A stretch of 64,000 nt of DNA from Phocaeicola massiliensis B84634 = Timone 84634 = DSM 17679 = JCM 13223 (GCF_000382445.1 NZ_KB905472.1:1445217-1509216), one strand, 5' to 3'; shown: positions 36,054 to 45,655, numbered from the stretch's first letter. The notes: generated from the letters alone by a model not told the origin. Numbers and translations: made by a program.

Positions 36054-39000
36054 TTATTTTACCTCCACAAATTCATTATCAAATACATACCACAAATATC
36101 CACGGATATTCTCATATCCCATGTCGGACAACAAGTTCATATAATCGCGTACCTGCTTATTGTAATCGGTGCGTTTCTTTCCAAACTTAAAATCCACTAC
36201 TACTACTTTACCGTCTTTCATCATCACACGGTCGGGACGACGCGTTTGCAATTCTCCCTTCTCCTTATATATAATAGCACATTCATTATAAAGCTCCCAA
36301 TTCCCGGAATACCATTCTTTCACCAATGGATGATTCAGAGCCCATTCGGTCAATTTCTTGATTTGTCTCTCTTGCTCAGCCGACTCAATTATTCCTTCAA
36401 AACGAAGTCGTTCGATGGCAGAAGGGATATCATCTTGCGTGCGAATCACTGAAAACAGATTATGCAATAACTGCCCCTGACGAATATACCTCTCTCCGGT
36501 TTCTTCTTCTCCACAGATAAATTCGGCAGAACGGTTAGACTGTTTGAACTCGATGTTGCTTTCCAGTGATTCTAAATGAAGAGGAATTTTTTCAGGATTC
36601 ATTAGTAATTTATTTTTTATAATGCCATCCGTTCTCTTTTCTTCTGATAAATAAAGCGTTCCCATTTCATACGCAATATTATCAGTATCGGTATTATCTT
36701 CTGATTTTTCCAAATGGCTGCTGCCATGTTCATGTTGTGGAATACTTATCTGTCCCATAGCCTGTTGCAACAGTTCCGAAACAGTCCCTTTCAGTCCGTC
36801 TTTACCCCAAATGATAAGATTCTTCTTGGCACGGGTAAACGCAACATAAAGCAAATTCAGGTTGTCCACCCACAACTGCAATCGCTCATTCAAATACTCT
36901 TCCCTGTAAATAGACTGCTGCATGGCTGTGGAGTAATTGACAGGAACGATATCGAGATCGTTAAACGGTGCCACTTTGGGTGTACACCATATCAGATGTG
37001 TCAAACTGCGTTCCTTTTCCATATTCCAATCACAGAAGGGAAGAAGCACTGTGTGATATTCTAATCCCTTTGACTTATGAATAGAGATAATCCGAATACC
37101 CTCTACTTCGCCTGAAGGTATTGTTTTCTGAGAGAGTGTCTCCTCCCAAAAAGCGATAAAGGCAGACATCTCCGAAGAATTATTTTGTAAATATTCCACA
37201 ACAGCATCAAAGAATGCACAAAGATAGGCGTCTTGTTGTTTGATGCGTGACATCTCAAACAGACCGAACAATTTCTCCATCAGTTCATACAGTGGCATTA
37301 ATCTCAGTTTCTTCTGCTGTTCGATAAAAGAGACCGGTAAATACTCATCTATATCATTCAGTAACAGCGTGTTCAAATCTATGTTGTTCTTCAGTATTTC
37401 ATTTTGATAAGCTGCGGCAAGTTGTGCTTTTGCAATGCGATTCTCAGGGTTGGACAGATAGCGCAACCCATCCATTATCATACAGATGGCCAATGATGCA
37501 TTCAATTGAAAAGCTTCATCCGATACTATTTTATAAGGTGTATTCTTATCAAAATAATCGGCCACCAACGGAATGGTTTTATTCTTTCGTACCAAAATGG
37601 CAATATCCTTCAATTGTATACCTGCCGTTACCAATAATTGAGTCTCATTTGCCAATTGCTGTAAAGTATCCTCAACATAAGCCATCTCTTCTTTTTCGGT
37701 CAGGAAAGTTACTTTCACATATCCTCCGTCCGGGTCTTTATCCTTTTCCTGGCATACATCGACATATGCTTCTTTCAAATCTTTACACTCTTCTCCTTGT
37801 TCTGACTTATAGATATCATTTAAAGTATGGCAAGCAGCAGTAAATACCTTATTATTGAATTCAATAATATTTCCTGCACTCCGACGGTTGGTGGTCAATG
37901 TCTTTACATTAATGGGAAATGACTCAATATGGTCTTTCAGCCCGTTCAAGATTCCCCAGTCTCCATTACGCCAGCGATAAATAGATTGCTTCACATCTCC
38001 TACAATCAGGCTGTTTTCTCCTTGCGAAAGTCCTTCTAACAGTAATAAACGGAAATTATCCCATTGCATTCGGGATGTATCCTGAAATTCATCAATCATC
38101 ACGTTACGAATAGTGGTTCCTATCTTTTCAAACACAAAAGAAGAGTCACCGTCATGTACCAGATTATGAAGTAATACATTGGTATCCGAAAGTAGGAAGC
38201 GATTGTTCTCGTAATTCAAGCGGCGTACCTCTTCATCAATATTTGCCAACAATCGTACATTATTTATATAGCGTAAAGAAAGCTGGCAGGAGTTGACCAG
38301 CATGTTATTCTTACTTCGGAACTCTTCTGCTGTTTGCAGCAAGGGGATAAGTTCCGCAGCTGCCAGTTCGGTAATGGCGTTACGGCGAGGCGAGCTTTTG
38401 GGAGACCAGTTTTCAGGAGAGGCAAGATGTTTTTCCACTGTTGCATTGCGGAGGCTGTCATCCAACTTTCCCATCTGTAGTTTGCTGAAATAGCTGGATA
38501 CCCCTTTACTTTTATTGGCCAGATTATCTATAGCCAGACCGTTGCTTTCCAATATCCCGAAAAATTGGTCGGCAAAACCTTTCATCTGTTCCAATGCTTC
38601 CGTTTCAATAGCTTGCAGTGTGCGGCGATAGTTTTTGATACAGTCTTTATCCTGCAATTTTCGGCGCAGTCCGTCACCTTTTTCTATATATCCTTCATCA
38701 AAGATATTCCGTCCGAAGTTCTTGATTTCTCCTGATACATTCCAACGTTTATCGTCAGCAATACGTTCCTCGATATACTCCAATAGCCAATAAAGAACAG
38801 GAGACTGACGGTTAAGCTTTTCAATCATTGAGTCCACCGCATCACTCAATACCTCCATATTGTTCAATTCAATCGTCAAGTTGGCTCCTAATTCCAGTTC
38901 TCGTGCCAAATTACGCATTACCGATTGGAAGAAAGAATCGATAGTTTCCACTCTAAAACGACTGTAATCATGTATCATCAGATGAAGTGCTTTACCGGCT

Positions 39001-39275
39001 GCCATGCGAATCTGCTCTTTGGGCATACCAAGCTCTTCTGTTATCTTCTCCAGATAAGCCTTGGAGGATTTATCGTTTATCCAAATTCCATACAGTTGAC
39101 TCAAAATGCGTTCTTTCATCTCGGTAGTAGCCTTATTCGTGAAGGTTACTGCCAAGATATTACGATAAGCCCGGGGATTCAGTATTAATAATTTTATATA
39201 TTCTACTGCCAAGGTAAAGGTTTTTCCCGAACCGGCAGAAGCTTTATAGACTAATAATTCAGGGGAATTCTTCAT
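36054..39275 (-). CDS. addA: AddA-like UvrD-type helicase/nuclease
   Basis: 1073 aa starting at MKNSPELLVYKASAGSGKT; an upstream in-frame ATG gives a non-homologous tail. It is a superfamily I helicase with Walker A ASAGSGKT, NILAVTFTNKATTEMK, IDEFQDTSRMQWDNF and YVAFTRAKKNLIIWG. A C-terminal PD-(D/E)XK nuclease has RPDRVMMKDGKVVVVDFKFG. With AddB it resects DNA ends for RecA-dependent repair. Both catalytic units look intact. No Chi-like sequence was assigned. Confidence 0.9.
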   Translation of the reverse strand: MKNSPELLVYKASAGSGKTFTLAVEYIKLLILNPRAYRNILAVTFTNKATTEMKERILSQLYGIWINDKSSKAYLEKITEELGMPKEQIRMAAGKALHLMIHDYSRFRVETIDSFFQSVMRNLARELELGANLTIELNNMEVLSDAVDSMIEKLNRQSPVLYWLLEYIEERIADDKRWNVSGEIKNFGRNIFDEGYIEKGDGLRRKLQDKDCIKNYRRTLQAIETEALEQMKGFADQFFGILESNGLAIDNLANKSKGVSSYFSKLQMGKLDDSLRNATVEKHLASPENWSPKSSPRRNAITELAAAELIPLLQTAEEFRSKNNMLVNSCQLSLRYINNVRLLANIDEEVRRLNYENNRFLLSDTNVLLHNLVHDGDSSFVFEKIGTTIRNVMIDEFQDTSRMQWDNFRLLLLEGLSQGENSLIVGDVKQSIYRWRNGDWGILNGLKDHIESFPINVKTLTTNRRSAGNIIEFNNKVFTAACHTLNDIYKSEQGEECKDLKEAYVDVCQEKDKDPDGGYVKVTFLTEKEEMAYVEDTLQQLANETQLLVTAGIQLKDIAILVRKNKTIPLVADYFDKNTPYKIVSDEAFQLNASLAICMIMDGLRYLSNPENRIAKAQLAAAYQNEILKNNIDLNTLLLNDIDEYLPVSFIEQQKKLRLMPLYELMEKLFGLFEMSRIKQQDAYLCAFFDAVVEYLQNNSSEMSAFIAFWEETLSQKTIPSGEVEGIRIISIHKSKGLEYHTVLLPFCDWNMEKERSLTHLIWCTPKVAPFNDLDIVPVNYSTAMQQSIYREEYLNERLQLWVDNLNLLYVAFTRAKKNLIIWGKDGLKGTVSELLQQAMGQISIPQHEHGSSHLEKSEDNTDTDNIAYEMGTLYLSEEKRTDGIIKNKLLMNPEKIPLHLESLESNIEFKQSNRSAEFICGEEETGERYIRQGQLLHNLFSVIRTQDDIPSAIERLRFEGIIESAEQERQIKKLTEWALNHPLVKEWYSGNWELYNECAIIYKEKGELQTRRPDRVMMKDGKVVVVDFKFGKKRTDYNKQVRDYMNLLSDMGYENIRGYLWYVFDNEFVEVK

Positions 39276-39439
39276 ATTGCTTTTTTTAGTTGCTGCAAAG
39301 AAAATATAAAGCAATGAAGTATGCAATTTCTTCTGCAGTTTAATTCCGTATAAAGCCTCCCTAATAATACTTCTTGTTCTACCGGATAAGGAGTTTCAAA
39401 CAGTTTTATGCTGATGAAACAATAAGAGTGAAAGAAAAA

Positions 39440-41107
39440 CTATTCTTTTATATCCTGATATAAGAATCTTTTGATACTTTTCTTTGCTGTTTTTTCGAAC
39501 TCTTCGGGATATAGTTTACAACGTGTAATTTGTGAGTAAGCAGGTAGTTGCTTGTTTAATTCAATGCGATTCTCCTCCATAGCTCTTTCAATATCGGCGT
39601 GTTTGAGTCCATGGGCAAAGGCATCATCATTATCAGGATAGACCAATGCCACTAATTTATCTTGTTGCAAAATAACCAAAGATTCCGATACGTATGGCAT
39701 ATTGTTAAGCTTTGACTCTATTTCCTCGGGATAAATATTTTGCCCGGAAGCGGTGAGCAACAGATTCTTACAACGACCTTTGATATAAATGTGTCCTTCG
39801 GAATCAATAATTGCCATATCTCCCGTGTGCAGCCAACCGTCTTTATCAATCACTTGCCCGGTGGCTTCTTCATTTTTATAATAACCTAACATCACATTAG
39901 CTCCCCGGCAAACCAATTCACCCGGCACTTCTGATGGGTTGGAAGAAAGTACTTTAGCCTCCATACGTGCTGCTACCGTACCGCAAGAAGCTTGCTTTAA
40001 CTCTGTCCAATGATTATGGCAAATAATAGGACCGCACTCAGTCATGCCATATGCAATGGTATAAGGAAAGTTAATACTACGGACAAATGCTTCGACTTCT
40101 GCATTAAATGGAGCTCCTCCAATAATTATTTCTATAAAGTTCCCCCCGAACACTTCCATTGCCTTCTGACGTATCAGTTCTTTTATTTTGTCACTGATAA
40201 TGGGGACATGAAGCAAGAGTTTGCCTAATTTATTGTCCACCTTGGGTAAGATGTTTTTCTTGAATATTTTCTCCACAATCAAAGGTACACATGAAATGAC
40301 CCTTGGGCGAATTTCGGCAAAAGATTCTGCAATGATTTTAGGTGACGGCATACGGGTAAGAAACCACAAATGTGCACCAACAGTGAAGCCGTAAAGGAAA
40401 TCAAAAACCATGCCGAATACGTGTCCCAATGGGAGCATGGACACGACACTATCACCGGCTTTGATTCCAATCTTTTCTTTACAGTACAATACATTTGAAA
40501 GGATACTGCGATAAGGGAGCATCACTCCTTTGGAATATCCGGTGGTGCCCGATGTATAATTGATTATTGAAAGCTCTTCAGGCGAAGTCTCTTTTCGGTA
40601 CGATACATTCTCGGGGCGAAAACGGCATGGATATTTGCGGCCGAACATTTCGTTAAGATGTTCGCGGGCATAAGTCAATTTCTCCGAACGGGAGACTACC
40701 AGGCCGAAGTCCTTTAATTCGATGATACCTTCTAAATGGGGCATTACCATTTCATTCAGGTTTTCCCACACTTGATCGCCCGCAAAAAGCAGCCGTGCTT
40801 CCGAATGGTTGACAATATTATGCACTTGATCGGGCTTGAATTCATGTAAAATGGGTACTACCACACCACCATACGTCATAACAGCAAGAAAAGTAACAGT
40901 CCAATGGGCACTATTACGTCCGCAAATGGCTATTTTATCTCCTTGCACGATGCCGGCATTCTCCAGCATAATGTGGATTTTCTCTATCTTTCGGGCGACA
41001 TCCCGGTATTGAAGCGTAGCACCTTTATAGTCAGTCAGGGCATTCAAATACCAATTTGCCTTTATGCTTTGCTCTATAAGAGCGATAAAACTCTGTTCTA
41101 ATTCCAT
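39440..41107 (-). CDS. Long-chain acyl-CoA synthetase / AMP-binding ligase
   Basis: 555 aa from MELEQSFIALIEQSIK; the 24 residues of a longer start are unlike the family. ANL-superfamily adenylation motifs are INYTSGTTGYSKGVMLPYRS (P-loop), YGMTECGPI, DGWLHTGDMAIIDSEGHIYIKGR and the lysine-bearing GQNIYPEEIE. It activates a fatty or other carboxylic acid as acyl-AMP and then transfers it to CoA. It lies at the inner face of the membrane or in the cytosol. The fatty-acid chain length cannot be read. Confidence 0.88.
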   Translation of the reverse strand: MELEQSFIALIEQSIKANWYLNALTDYKGATLQYRDVARKIEKIHIMLENAGIVQGDKIAICGRNSAHWTVTFLAVMTYGGVVVPILHEFKPDQVHNIVNHSEARLLFAGDQVWENLNEMVMPHLEGIIELKDFGLVVSRSEKLTYAREHLNEMFGRKYPCRFRPENVSYRKETSPEELSIINYTSGTTGYSKGVMLPYRSILSNVLYCKEKIGIKAGDSVVSMLPLGHVFGMVFDFLYGFTVGAHLWFLTRMPSPKIIAESFAEIRPRVISCVPLIVEKIFKKNILPKVDNKLGKLLLHVPIISDKIKELIRQKAMEVFGGNFIEIIIGGAPFNAEVEAFVRSINFPYTIAYGMTECGPIICHNHWTELKQASCGTVAARMEAKVLSSNPSEVPGELVCRGANVMLGYYKNEEATGQVIDKDGWLHTGDMAIIDSEGHIYIKGRCKNLLLTASGQNIYPEEIESKLNNMPYVSESLVILQQDKLVALVYPDNDDAFAHGLKHADIERAMEENRIELNKQLPAYSQITRCKLYPEEFEKTAKKSIKRFLYQDIKE

Positions 41108-41141
41108 GATAACTTTTGCACAATTTATGGCCAAGTGTGCG

Positions 41142-41149
41142 CAAAAGTA
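41142..41149 (-). promoter_or_regulatory. -7 box (TACTTTTG) of the acyl-CoA synthetase gene
   Basis: An exact TAnnTTTG on the minus strand lies 34 bp upstream of the ATG at 41107, inside the longer reading frame, which supports the shorter start. Confidence 0.55.
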
Positions 41150-41305
41150 GTAAAATGAGCCTATGAGACAGGAATACACAATAGCTTTTTACATTAATTT
41201 AACGACATTCACCCGGTTTTGTCCTTTTCTTCATCCTCTTTCAGAAGGAGAGGCTTAATAATAAGTCTTTTTTCACTACCAGTGCAATGTTTATTTCACC
41301 TTTTT

Positions 41306-41791
41306 CTACATAAAATCAAAGACGGAAGGGGAGATGGCAGTATTATTATAGCTTGCATCCTTTGTTTGCAGCATGCGTCCGCCGGGGGTAAGGAATAGCT
41401 GATAAATAGCATCAGAATTATCCATATTTACCTGTACGACATAGACAGCCGGTCGTTTGGGGAACTCGATAAAAAAGACATTTTGTACCGTCCATTGTGA
41501 AAAGGAACTGAATGTAAACGCATTATAAGCACCGGGAGGCAGTTGGTCTGCAGTTTGCAAATCGGTATTCGTCATTACCCATTGAGCATTGATATTCATC
41601 CATACCTTTGTGTCGAATCCATTTTGTATAAAATCAGCCGTATGATAGTTTCCCTGTTGCGACCATTCAACATCAGCAGCCAAAGGATATATCTTTTTTA
41701 ATGCCGAATAAAAGGCAGAAGGCGTAGCAGCAAGACCTGCCTGTAACCACAAGCAAGTGATAATCAGGATATAATATTTTGTTTTTATCAT
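41306..41791 (-). CDS. Exported PepSY-like protein
   Basis: A 161-aa protein with a signal peptide (about 1-21, ending GLA). Two similar halves follow (PSAFYSALKKIYPLAADVEWSQQGNYHTADF and PPGAYNAFTFSSFSQWTVQNVFFIEF), each of the pattern A/SF-x-x-x-YP....W.....Y-x-A-x-F known from PepSY-like, beta-lactamase-inhibitor-like proteins of Bacteroides. It is periplasmic and probably an inhibitor or carrier of unknown partner. It is a single gene. Confidence 0.7.
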   Translation of the reverse strand: MIKTKYYILIITCLWLQAGLAATPSAFYSALKKIYPLAADVEWSQQGNYHTADFIQNGFDTKVWMNINAQWVMTNTDLQTADQLPPGAYNAFTFSSFSQWTVQNVFFIEFPKRPAVYVVQVNMDNSDAIYQLFLTPGGRMLQTKDASYNNTAISPSVFDFM

Positions 41792-41896
41792 AATACGATA
41801 CTTGTCAAATACAACAAATAAAACAGCAGATATTCTTTTTTTGTTTATGGGAAACTAAAATATAATTTAATTCGGCTCTATATTCATTAGAAATTA

Positions 41897-41904
41897 TATC
41901 TTTG
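41897..41904 (+). promoter_or_regulatory. -7 box (TATCTTTG) of the 69-aa gene
   Basis: An exact TAnnTTTG lies 28 bp before the ATG at 41933. Confidence 0.55.
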
Positions 41905-41932
41905 CACCCCAATTTTAAACTATGAACAAATA

Positions 41933-42142
41933 ATGGAAACATACGATATTTACTTCAGAGACGAACAAGACTCAGCCAATAAGGGATTCAACTTGAAGGA
42001 CAAAGAGAAAGCTATTCGGATGGCAGAAGATATGCTGGCAGAGAAAAAAGGTTATGTGAAAGACTTTCCGGGAGGAATTATTTCAGTTATAGATAAATCG
42101 ACAAAAGAAGAGGTGTGGTCTAAGCCGATACCAAAGAATTAG
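41933..42142 (+). CDS. Small conserved-type hypothetical protein (69 aa)
   Basis: A 69-aa cytoplasmic, charged protein without cysteine or signal peptide. It begins METYDIYFRDEQDSANKGF and has one long helix (KDKEKAIRMAEDMLAEKKG) then two short strands (GGIISVIDKSTKEEVW). The beta-alpha-beta-beta order suggests a compact fold, and a consensus -7 box and a terminator bracket it, so it is probably a real gene. I cannot assign a function. Confidence 0.65.
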   Translation: METYDIYFRDEQDSANKGFNLKDKEKAIRMAEDMLAEKKGYVKDFPGGIISVIDKSTKEEVWSKPIPKN

Positions 42143-42156
42143 GAAGATATATTTTA

Positions 42157-42206
42157 GGCACGGAATACACGAACTTCATAAAAAGAGAACCCGTAGCTTC
42201 CGTGCC
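42157..42206. terminator. Bidirectional hairpin between convergent genes
   Basis: GGCACGGAA (42157-42165) pairs with TTCCGTGCC (42198-42206) around a 32-nt loop between the small gene and the GH20 gene. Confidence 0.55.
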
Positions 42207-42221
42207 CGGTATTACTTATTA

Positions 42222-44570
42222 TTAATAGAATAATTGTTCAGGCTTGATAGGAGTGAATTTCTCCTGATCTGCCTTGCGGATTGAGATAGAAGCATCATCC
42301 CACAGTGAAGGCCATCCACCAATGATGTGTCCAAGGAACACTACCTTCAATTCGTGCAGACCTTTAGCCAATGCGACTGATTTGTCATTGCGTGAGAAAC
42401 GTTTCACTTCGCCCTCATTGCTGATAAGAAGCTTACCGTCAATCCATACTTCATCATTGTTTGTGGTGAAGTAATAAACACCATCTTCAGGAATATCTAC
42501 ATATCCGGTAGCGATAGCACCGTATTGTTTTACGCCACGCATACTTTCGGTAGATTCCACCTGGCTGCGTATATCACGAAGAGATTTCACTGTCATTTCT
42601 TTCCATTCTGTTGCTTTATTCAATTCACTTGCTTTAAAGAATGTGCCGTCAGCCATCTTCATCTTCAGCCCCGGAGTCGTTTTTTCAACCACTTTGGCAG
42701 GAGCCAATGCCTGTTTTTCTACAGTGATATTACGAACCGGACTCATTTTTCCGGAAGGAAGAACTGTACGAATCTTTAGGGTAGTGGTTTCTGTCACTTT
42801 AATCGGTTCTGTGTATTGAGTAGACAAAGGTGTCGGGTCAGTACCGTCCAGCGTGTAAACCATCGTTTCGGGACGTGTAGTTTTGAATGTCAAAGAAGTG
42901 GAATCAACAAAAGCCACAAAGTTACAAGATCCGTTCGGTTGTTCAGGTTGCGGAATATGGTAATTGACATCATGACCATCCAAACGCACATAAGCATTGT
43001 TGATACGGCGTTCAAAGTCTTTGTAATCCTTTTTATCCAACGGAGTCCATGCAATTTCAGAAACAGCCAGCATACGCGGATACATACGATATTCCATAAT
43101 GTCGGTATTGTACATATATTCCGACCAATGATTAGCCTGTACACCTTTAATATGTTTATCTTTACCCAAAGTGACCAATGTATCGGGCACCGGATTGTAG
43201 CTATACACTTTTTCCAACAAGGTGTAGCCACCGATACTTACCGGTTCGATCTTTGAATCTCCCTGGAAGGTATCGAGATACATACCGTTTCCGCCCGGAG
43301 TCATAATAGCATCGTGATCCTGCAAAGCAGAAGCGATACCTCCGGCTTCGCCGCGCCATGACATTACAGTAGCCTCAGGACTTAAACCACCTTCAAGAAT
43401 CTCATCCCAGCCGATAATTTTCTTGCCATGTTTAGCAAGCATTTTCTCCATGCGCTGAATAACGTAACTTTGCAAACGTTCTTCGGCCGTGTGATTTTTA
43501 TCCGTTTTCAAACCTTCAGCCTTGATGCGTGCCTGACAAGCCGGACAGTTCTTCCAGCTGCTTTTAGGACATTCATCACCGCCAATATGGAAATAAGTGC
43601 CGGGGAACAACGGAACCATTTCTTCAACAACATCTTCCAGGAATTTAAACATGTCTTCTTTTCCCGGACACATTACAATATCTTCCACACCCCAAATAAT
43701 ACGTGGAGTGGTGGGCTGACCTTTACAAGAAAGTTCGGGATAGGCTGAGATGGCAGCCAGCTCATGTCCCGGAGTTTCCAATTCTGGAATCACCGTAATA
43801 AAACGTTCGGCAGCATAAGCTACTATATCCTTTATTTCCTCCTGTGTGTAAAAACCGCCATATTCAGTACCCTCTCCATCAATACGCTTAGAGCCTATTT
43901 CTGTTAACTTGGGATATTTCTTGATTTCGATTCTCCATCCCTGGTCGTCGGTAAGATGCCAATGAAAAGTATTGATTTTGAACAAAGACAATACGTCAAG
44001 TTGTTTTTTCACATTTTCCACCGGAATAAAGTGACGGCATGGGTCAAGCATCATACCACGATAAGCAAAACGTGGAGCATCATCGATACTTACGCAAGGT
44101 GCACTCCATTCGATGTTTTTGACCACTGAAGGACTCTCCACTTCGGCAGGCAGCAATTGCAAAAAACTTTGCATACCATAAAAGACACCCTGTGGAGTCT
44201 TGGCCTGGATTTTGACACCTTGTGGAGTAACATCCAATCGGTAACCTTCCTCGTTTATCTCCATGGCAGGATCAATGAGAAGAGAAATTCCGCCATCCTT
44301 CTCTGCATCAGCTATTGCAAAATTAAATCCTGTAGAATTTTTCAATTTGGCTGCGAAGAACTCTGCAATAGTTTTGGCTTCCGGTGTAGGAGCATAGAAA
44401 GAAGAACTGGAAGATAATAGGAAACGACCTTCCTGTTGCTGCAAAGAAGCCGGCATCGGGATGATGTTTATCCCTTCGTTGTAAGTTCTTTCCGGTGCGG
44501 TTTGTGTACCGCATGATGTAAGTAAGCCGAGAGTAGCGGCTACACACACCGTAGTAAAAAGTTTTTTCAT
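42222..44570 (-). CDS. Beta-N-acetylhexosaminidase, GH20 lipoprotein
   Basis: A 782-aa lipoprotein (signal ending LTSC, mature Cys20). Order is a GH20 N-terminal alpha/beta domain, then the catalytic barrel with RGMMLDPCRHF, HLTDDQGWRIEI and the catalytic pair D-E in FHIGGDECPKSSW. Next comes a chitobiase-type C-terminal segment (YTLDGTDPT), then a PA14-like domain (VYYFTTNNDEVWIDGKLL). It removes terminal GlcNAc/GalNAc from host glycans at the cell surface or in the periplasm. It is not in a visible SusCD locus. Its upstream region is the repeat-rich gap. Confidence 0.93.
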   Translation of the reverse strand: MKKLFTTVCVAATLGLLTSCGTQTAPERTYNEGINIIPMPASLQQQEGRFLLSSSSSFYAPTPEAKTIAEFFAAKLKNSTGFNFAIADAEKDGGISLLIDPAMEINEEGYRLDVTPQGVKIQAKTPQGVFYGMQSFLQLLPAEVESPSVVKNIEWSAPCVSIDDAPRFAYRGMMLDPCRHFIPVENVKKQLDVLSLFKINTFHWHLTDDQGWRIEIKKYPKLTEIGSKRIDGEGTEYGGFYTQEEIKDIVAYAAERFITVIPELETPGHELAAISAYPELSCKGQPTTPRIIWGVEDIVMCPGKEDMFKFLEDVVEEMVPLFPGTYFHIGGDECPKSSWKNCPACQARIKAEGLKTDKNHTAEERLQSYVIQRMEKMLAKHGKKIIGWDEILEGGLSPEATVMSWRGEAGGIASALQDHDAIMTPGGNGMYLDTFQGDSKIEPVSIGGYTLLEKVYSYNPVPDTLVTLGKDKHIKGVQANHWSEYMYNTDIMEYRMYPRMLAVSEIAWTPLDKKDYKDFERRINNAYVRLDGHDVNYHIPQPEQPNGSCNFVAFVDSTSLTFKTTRPETMVYTLDGTDPTPLSTQYTEPIKVTETTTLKIRTVLPSGKMSPVRNITVEKQALAPAKVVEKTTPGLKMKMADGTFFKASELNKATEWKEMTVKSLRDIRSQVESTESMRGVKQYGAIATGYVDIPEDGVYYFTTNNDEVWIDGKLLISNEGEVKRFSRNDKSVALAKGLHELKVVFLGHIIGGWPSLWDDASISIRKADQEKFTPIKPEQLFY

Positions 44571-44795
44571 GTAAGTGAAATGTGTTTAAAGGTTTATCTT
44601 GGGCAATATGCCATATAACATAATTATCGGACTAAGATAGAGCAAAATTAGCTGATTGCCAAATTATGTGTCGGATATGTAACAAATTAGTAGTAAATAA
44701 TGGGGATTTTTAATAATAATAGTTATCTTTGTGAGGCTGACTTATGATTAAGCAGCTTTCAGGCTATGAGAACATTTCTTTATTTTTTCTAAAAA

Positions 44796-45200
44796 AAATC
44801 GGGTCACTTATTATTCTTGGGGGGGTAAATATCATATCACAAACAAAGGGAAGAATAAACCGTTTCCTATGGCCGGTCAAGGTCTTTTAAACGGAAGATT
44901 ATTACAGTCTGCGGCAATGGACTGTACAGTCCACTGTAGCAGACTGTACGATCCACTGCAACGGACTATACAGTCCGCCGCCGGAGACTGTAGTAATTCG
45001 ACGGACAGACAGGCATAACCGGAAGGACGAAAACGCTTGGTCCGGCTAATGAAACGACGTAGGAAGCTCAAAAAACGCATGCAGGGGTTGAAAACCGGAG
45101 GAGACAACATCAGGGGACAGGTGTTTGATTGATATGCTAAATCCTCAAGAATAATGACCGGCTCCTTATCACCCACGGAGTTTTCGGATTGACCCGATTT
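44796..45200. repeat. 11-bp inverted repeat pair (AAATCGGGTCA / TGACCCGATTT) framing 405 bp
   Basis: The two arms are perfect complements (44796-44806 and 45190-45200). They enclose the tandem repeat and no clear gene, which is the pattern of a small non-autonomous element. No target duplication was recognised outside the arms. Confidence 0.4.
44904..44994. repeat. 22-bp tandem repeat, about four copies, each with an ACTGTACAGT-like palindrome
   Basis: Full units are at 44914-44935, 44936-44957 and 44958-44979, with partial units on both sides. The first contains the perfect 14-bp palindrome GGACTGTACAGTCC. The others are degenerate versions (GACTGTACGATC, GGACTATACAGTCC). Units abut without spacers. 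Confidence 0.85.
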
Positions 45201-45244
45201 ACTTCAATATCGGTTGCTGTTTCAGGGAATGTGACAAATAAAAA

Positions 45245-45268
45245 TAGGACGTAGATACCTACGTCCTA
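45245..45268 (-). terminator. Hairpin terminator downstream of tRNA-Ala
   Basis: TAGGACGTAG (45245-45254) pairs perfectly with CTACGTCCTA (45259-45268). On the minus strand it is 80 bp downstream of the tRNA and followed by ATTTTTATTT. Confidence 0.8.
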
Positions 45269-45347
45269 AATGTTGTTTTGATAAAATTTTTAAATTCCCT
45301 GATAATTCTTTCTGCTTTTTATATAAAGCAACAGGGAAGGGATATTG

Positions 45348-45421
45348 TGGAGCATGCGAGACTCGAACTCGCCACCTTTAGACTGCCAGTCTAACGCTCT
45401 AGCCAGATGAGCTAATGCCCC
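45348..45421 (-). tRNA. tRNA-Ala (GGC)
   Basis: A 74-nt cloverleaf. The acceptor stem GGGGCAT pairs with ATGCTCC and contains the G3:U70 pair that identifies alanine tRNA. The D arm is GCTC...GAGC, the anticodon loop CTGGCAG has anticodon GGC, and the T loop is TTCGAGT. The discriminator is A. CCA is not encoded. Confidence 0.95.
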
Positions 45422-45433
45422 GGTTTTGTGTTG

Positions 45434-45463
45434 CAAAGATATACATAAAATTGAAATTGCAAA
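45434..45463 (-). promoter_or_regulatory. Promoter of tRNA-Ala
   Basis: The minus strand shows TTTG (45460-45463) and TATCTTTG (45434-45441), spacer 18 bp, with the tRNA starting 12 bp downstream. Confidence 0.65.
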
Positions 45464-45516
45464 ATAGAAACCTTATTTTTCTTCCAATTATTTTAATATA
45501 ATATTATTTCTCCTCT

Positions 45517-45655
45517 ATGAATGAACAAAGAATCATCCATTCTGTTTATGAGGTTCATCAGGTGAAGCAACTATCGAGTTGCATATCTGATTAATTTAAT
45601 TTTTTGTTCATAATAGATGCCCCGGCTTGCGAGAAGTCGGGGTATTTTTATTACA
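45517..45655 (+). ncRNA. Candidate leader/small RNA with 25-codon ORF, ending in a terminator
   Basis: A 25-codon ORF (45517-45594, opening MNEQRIIHSV) overlaps a small hairpin (GCAAC...GTTGC). A strong terminator follows: CCCCGGCTT pairs with AAGTCGGGG at 45620-45645, then TATTTTTATT. No gene precedes this terminator on the plus strand, so something short must be transcribed here. No clear promoter was found; RNA identity is inferred. Confidence 0.35.

Larger units (their letters stand above)
44571..45347. other. 0.78-kb region without a convincing gene; repeats and a terminator
   Basis: It holds a candidate -7 box for GH20 (TAATTTTG, minus, 44643-44650), an 11-bp inverted repeat pair at 44796-44806/45190-45200, the 22-bp tandem repeat at 44904-44994, and a hairpin at 45245-45268. 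One minus-strand frame of 99 codons (44877-45176) crosses the tandem repeats. It has odd composition and no recognised domain, so I do not call it a gene. Confidence 0.6.

Noticed and set aside
44904..44994. 22-bp tandem repeat as a possible CRISPR array
   Set aside because: Units abut directly, with no unique spacers and no cas genes nearby.
44877..45176. 99-codon minus-strand frame across the tandem repeats
   Set aside because: The 22-bp repeat period would shift frame with each unit, no domain is seen, and it overlaps a probable element; kept only as a note.
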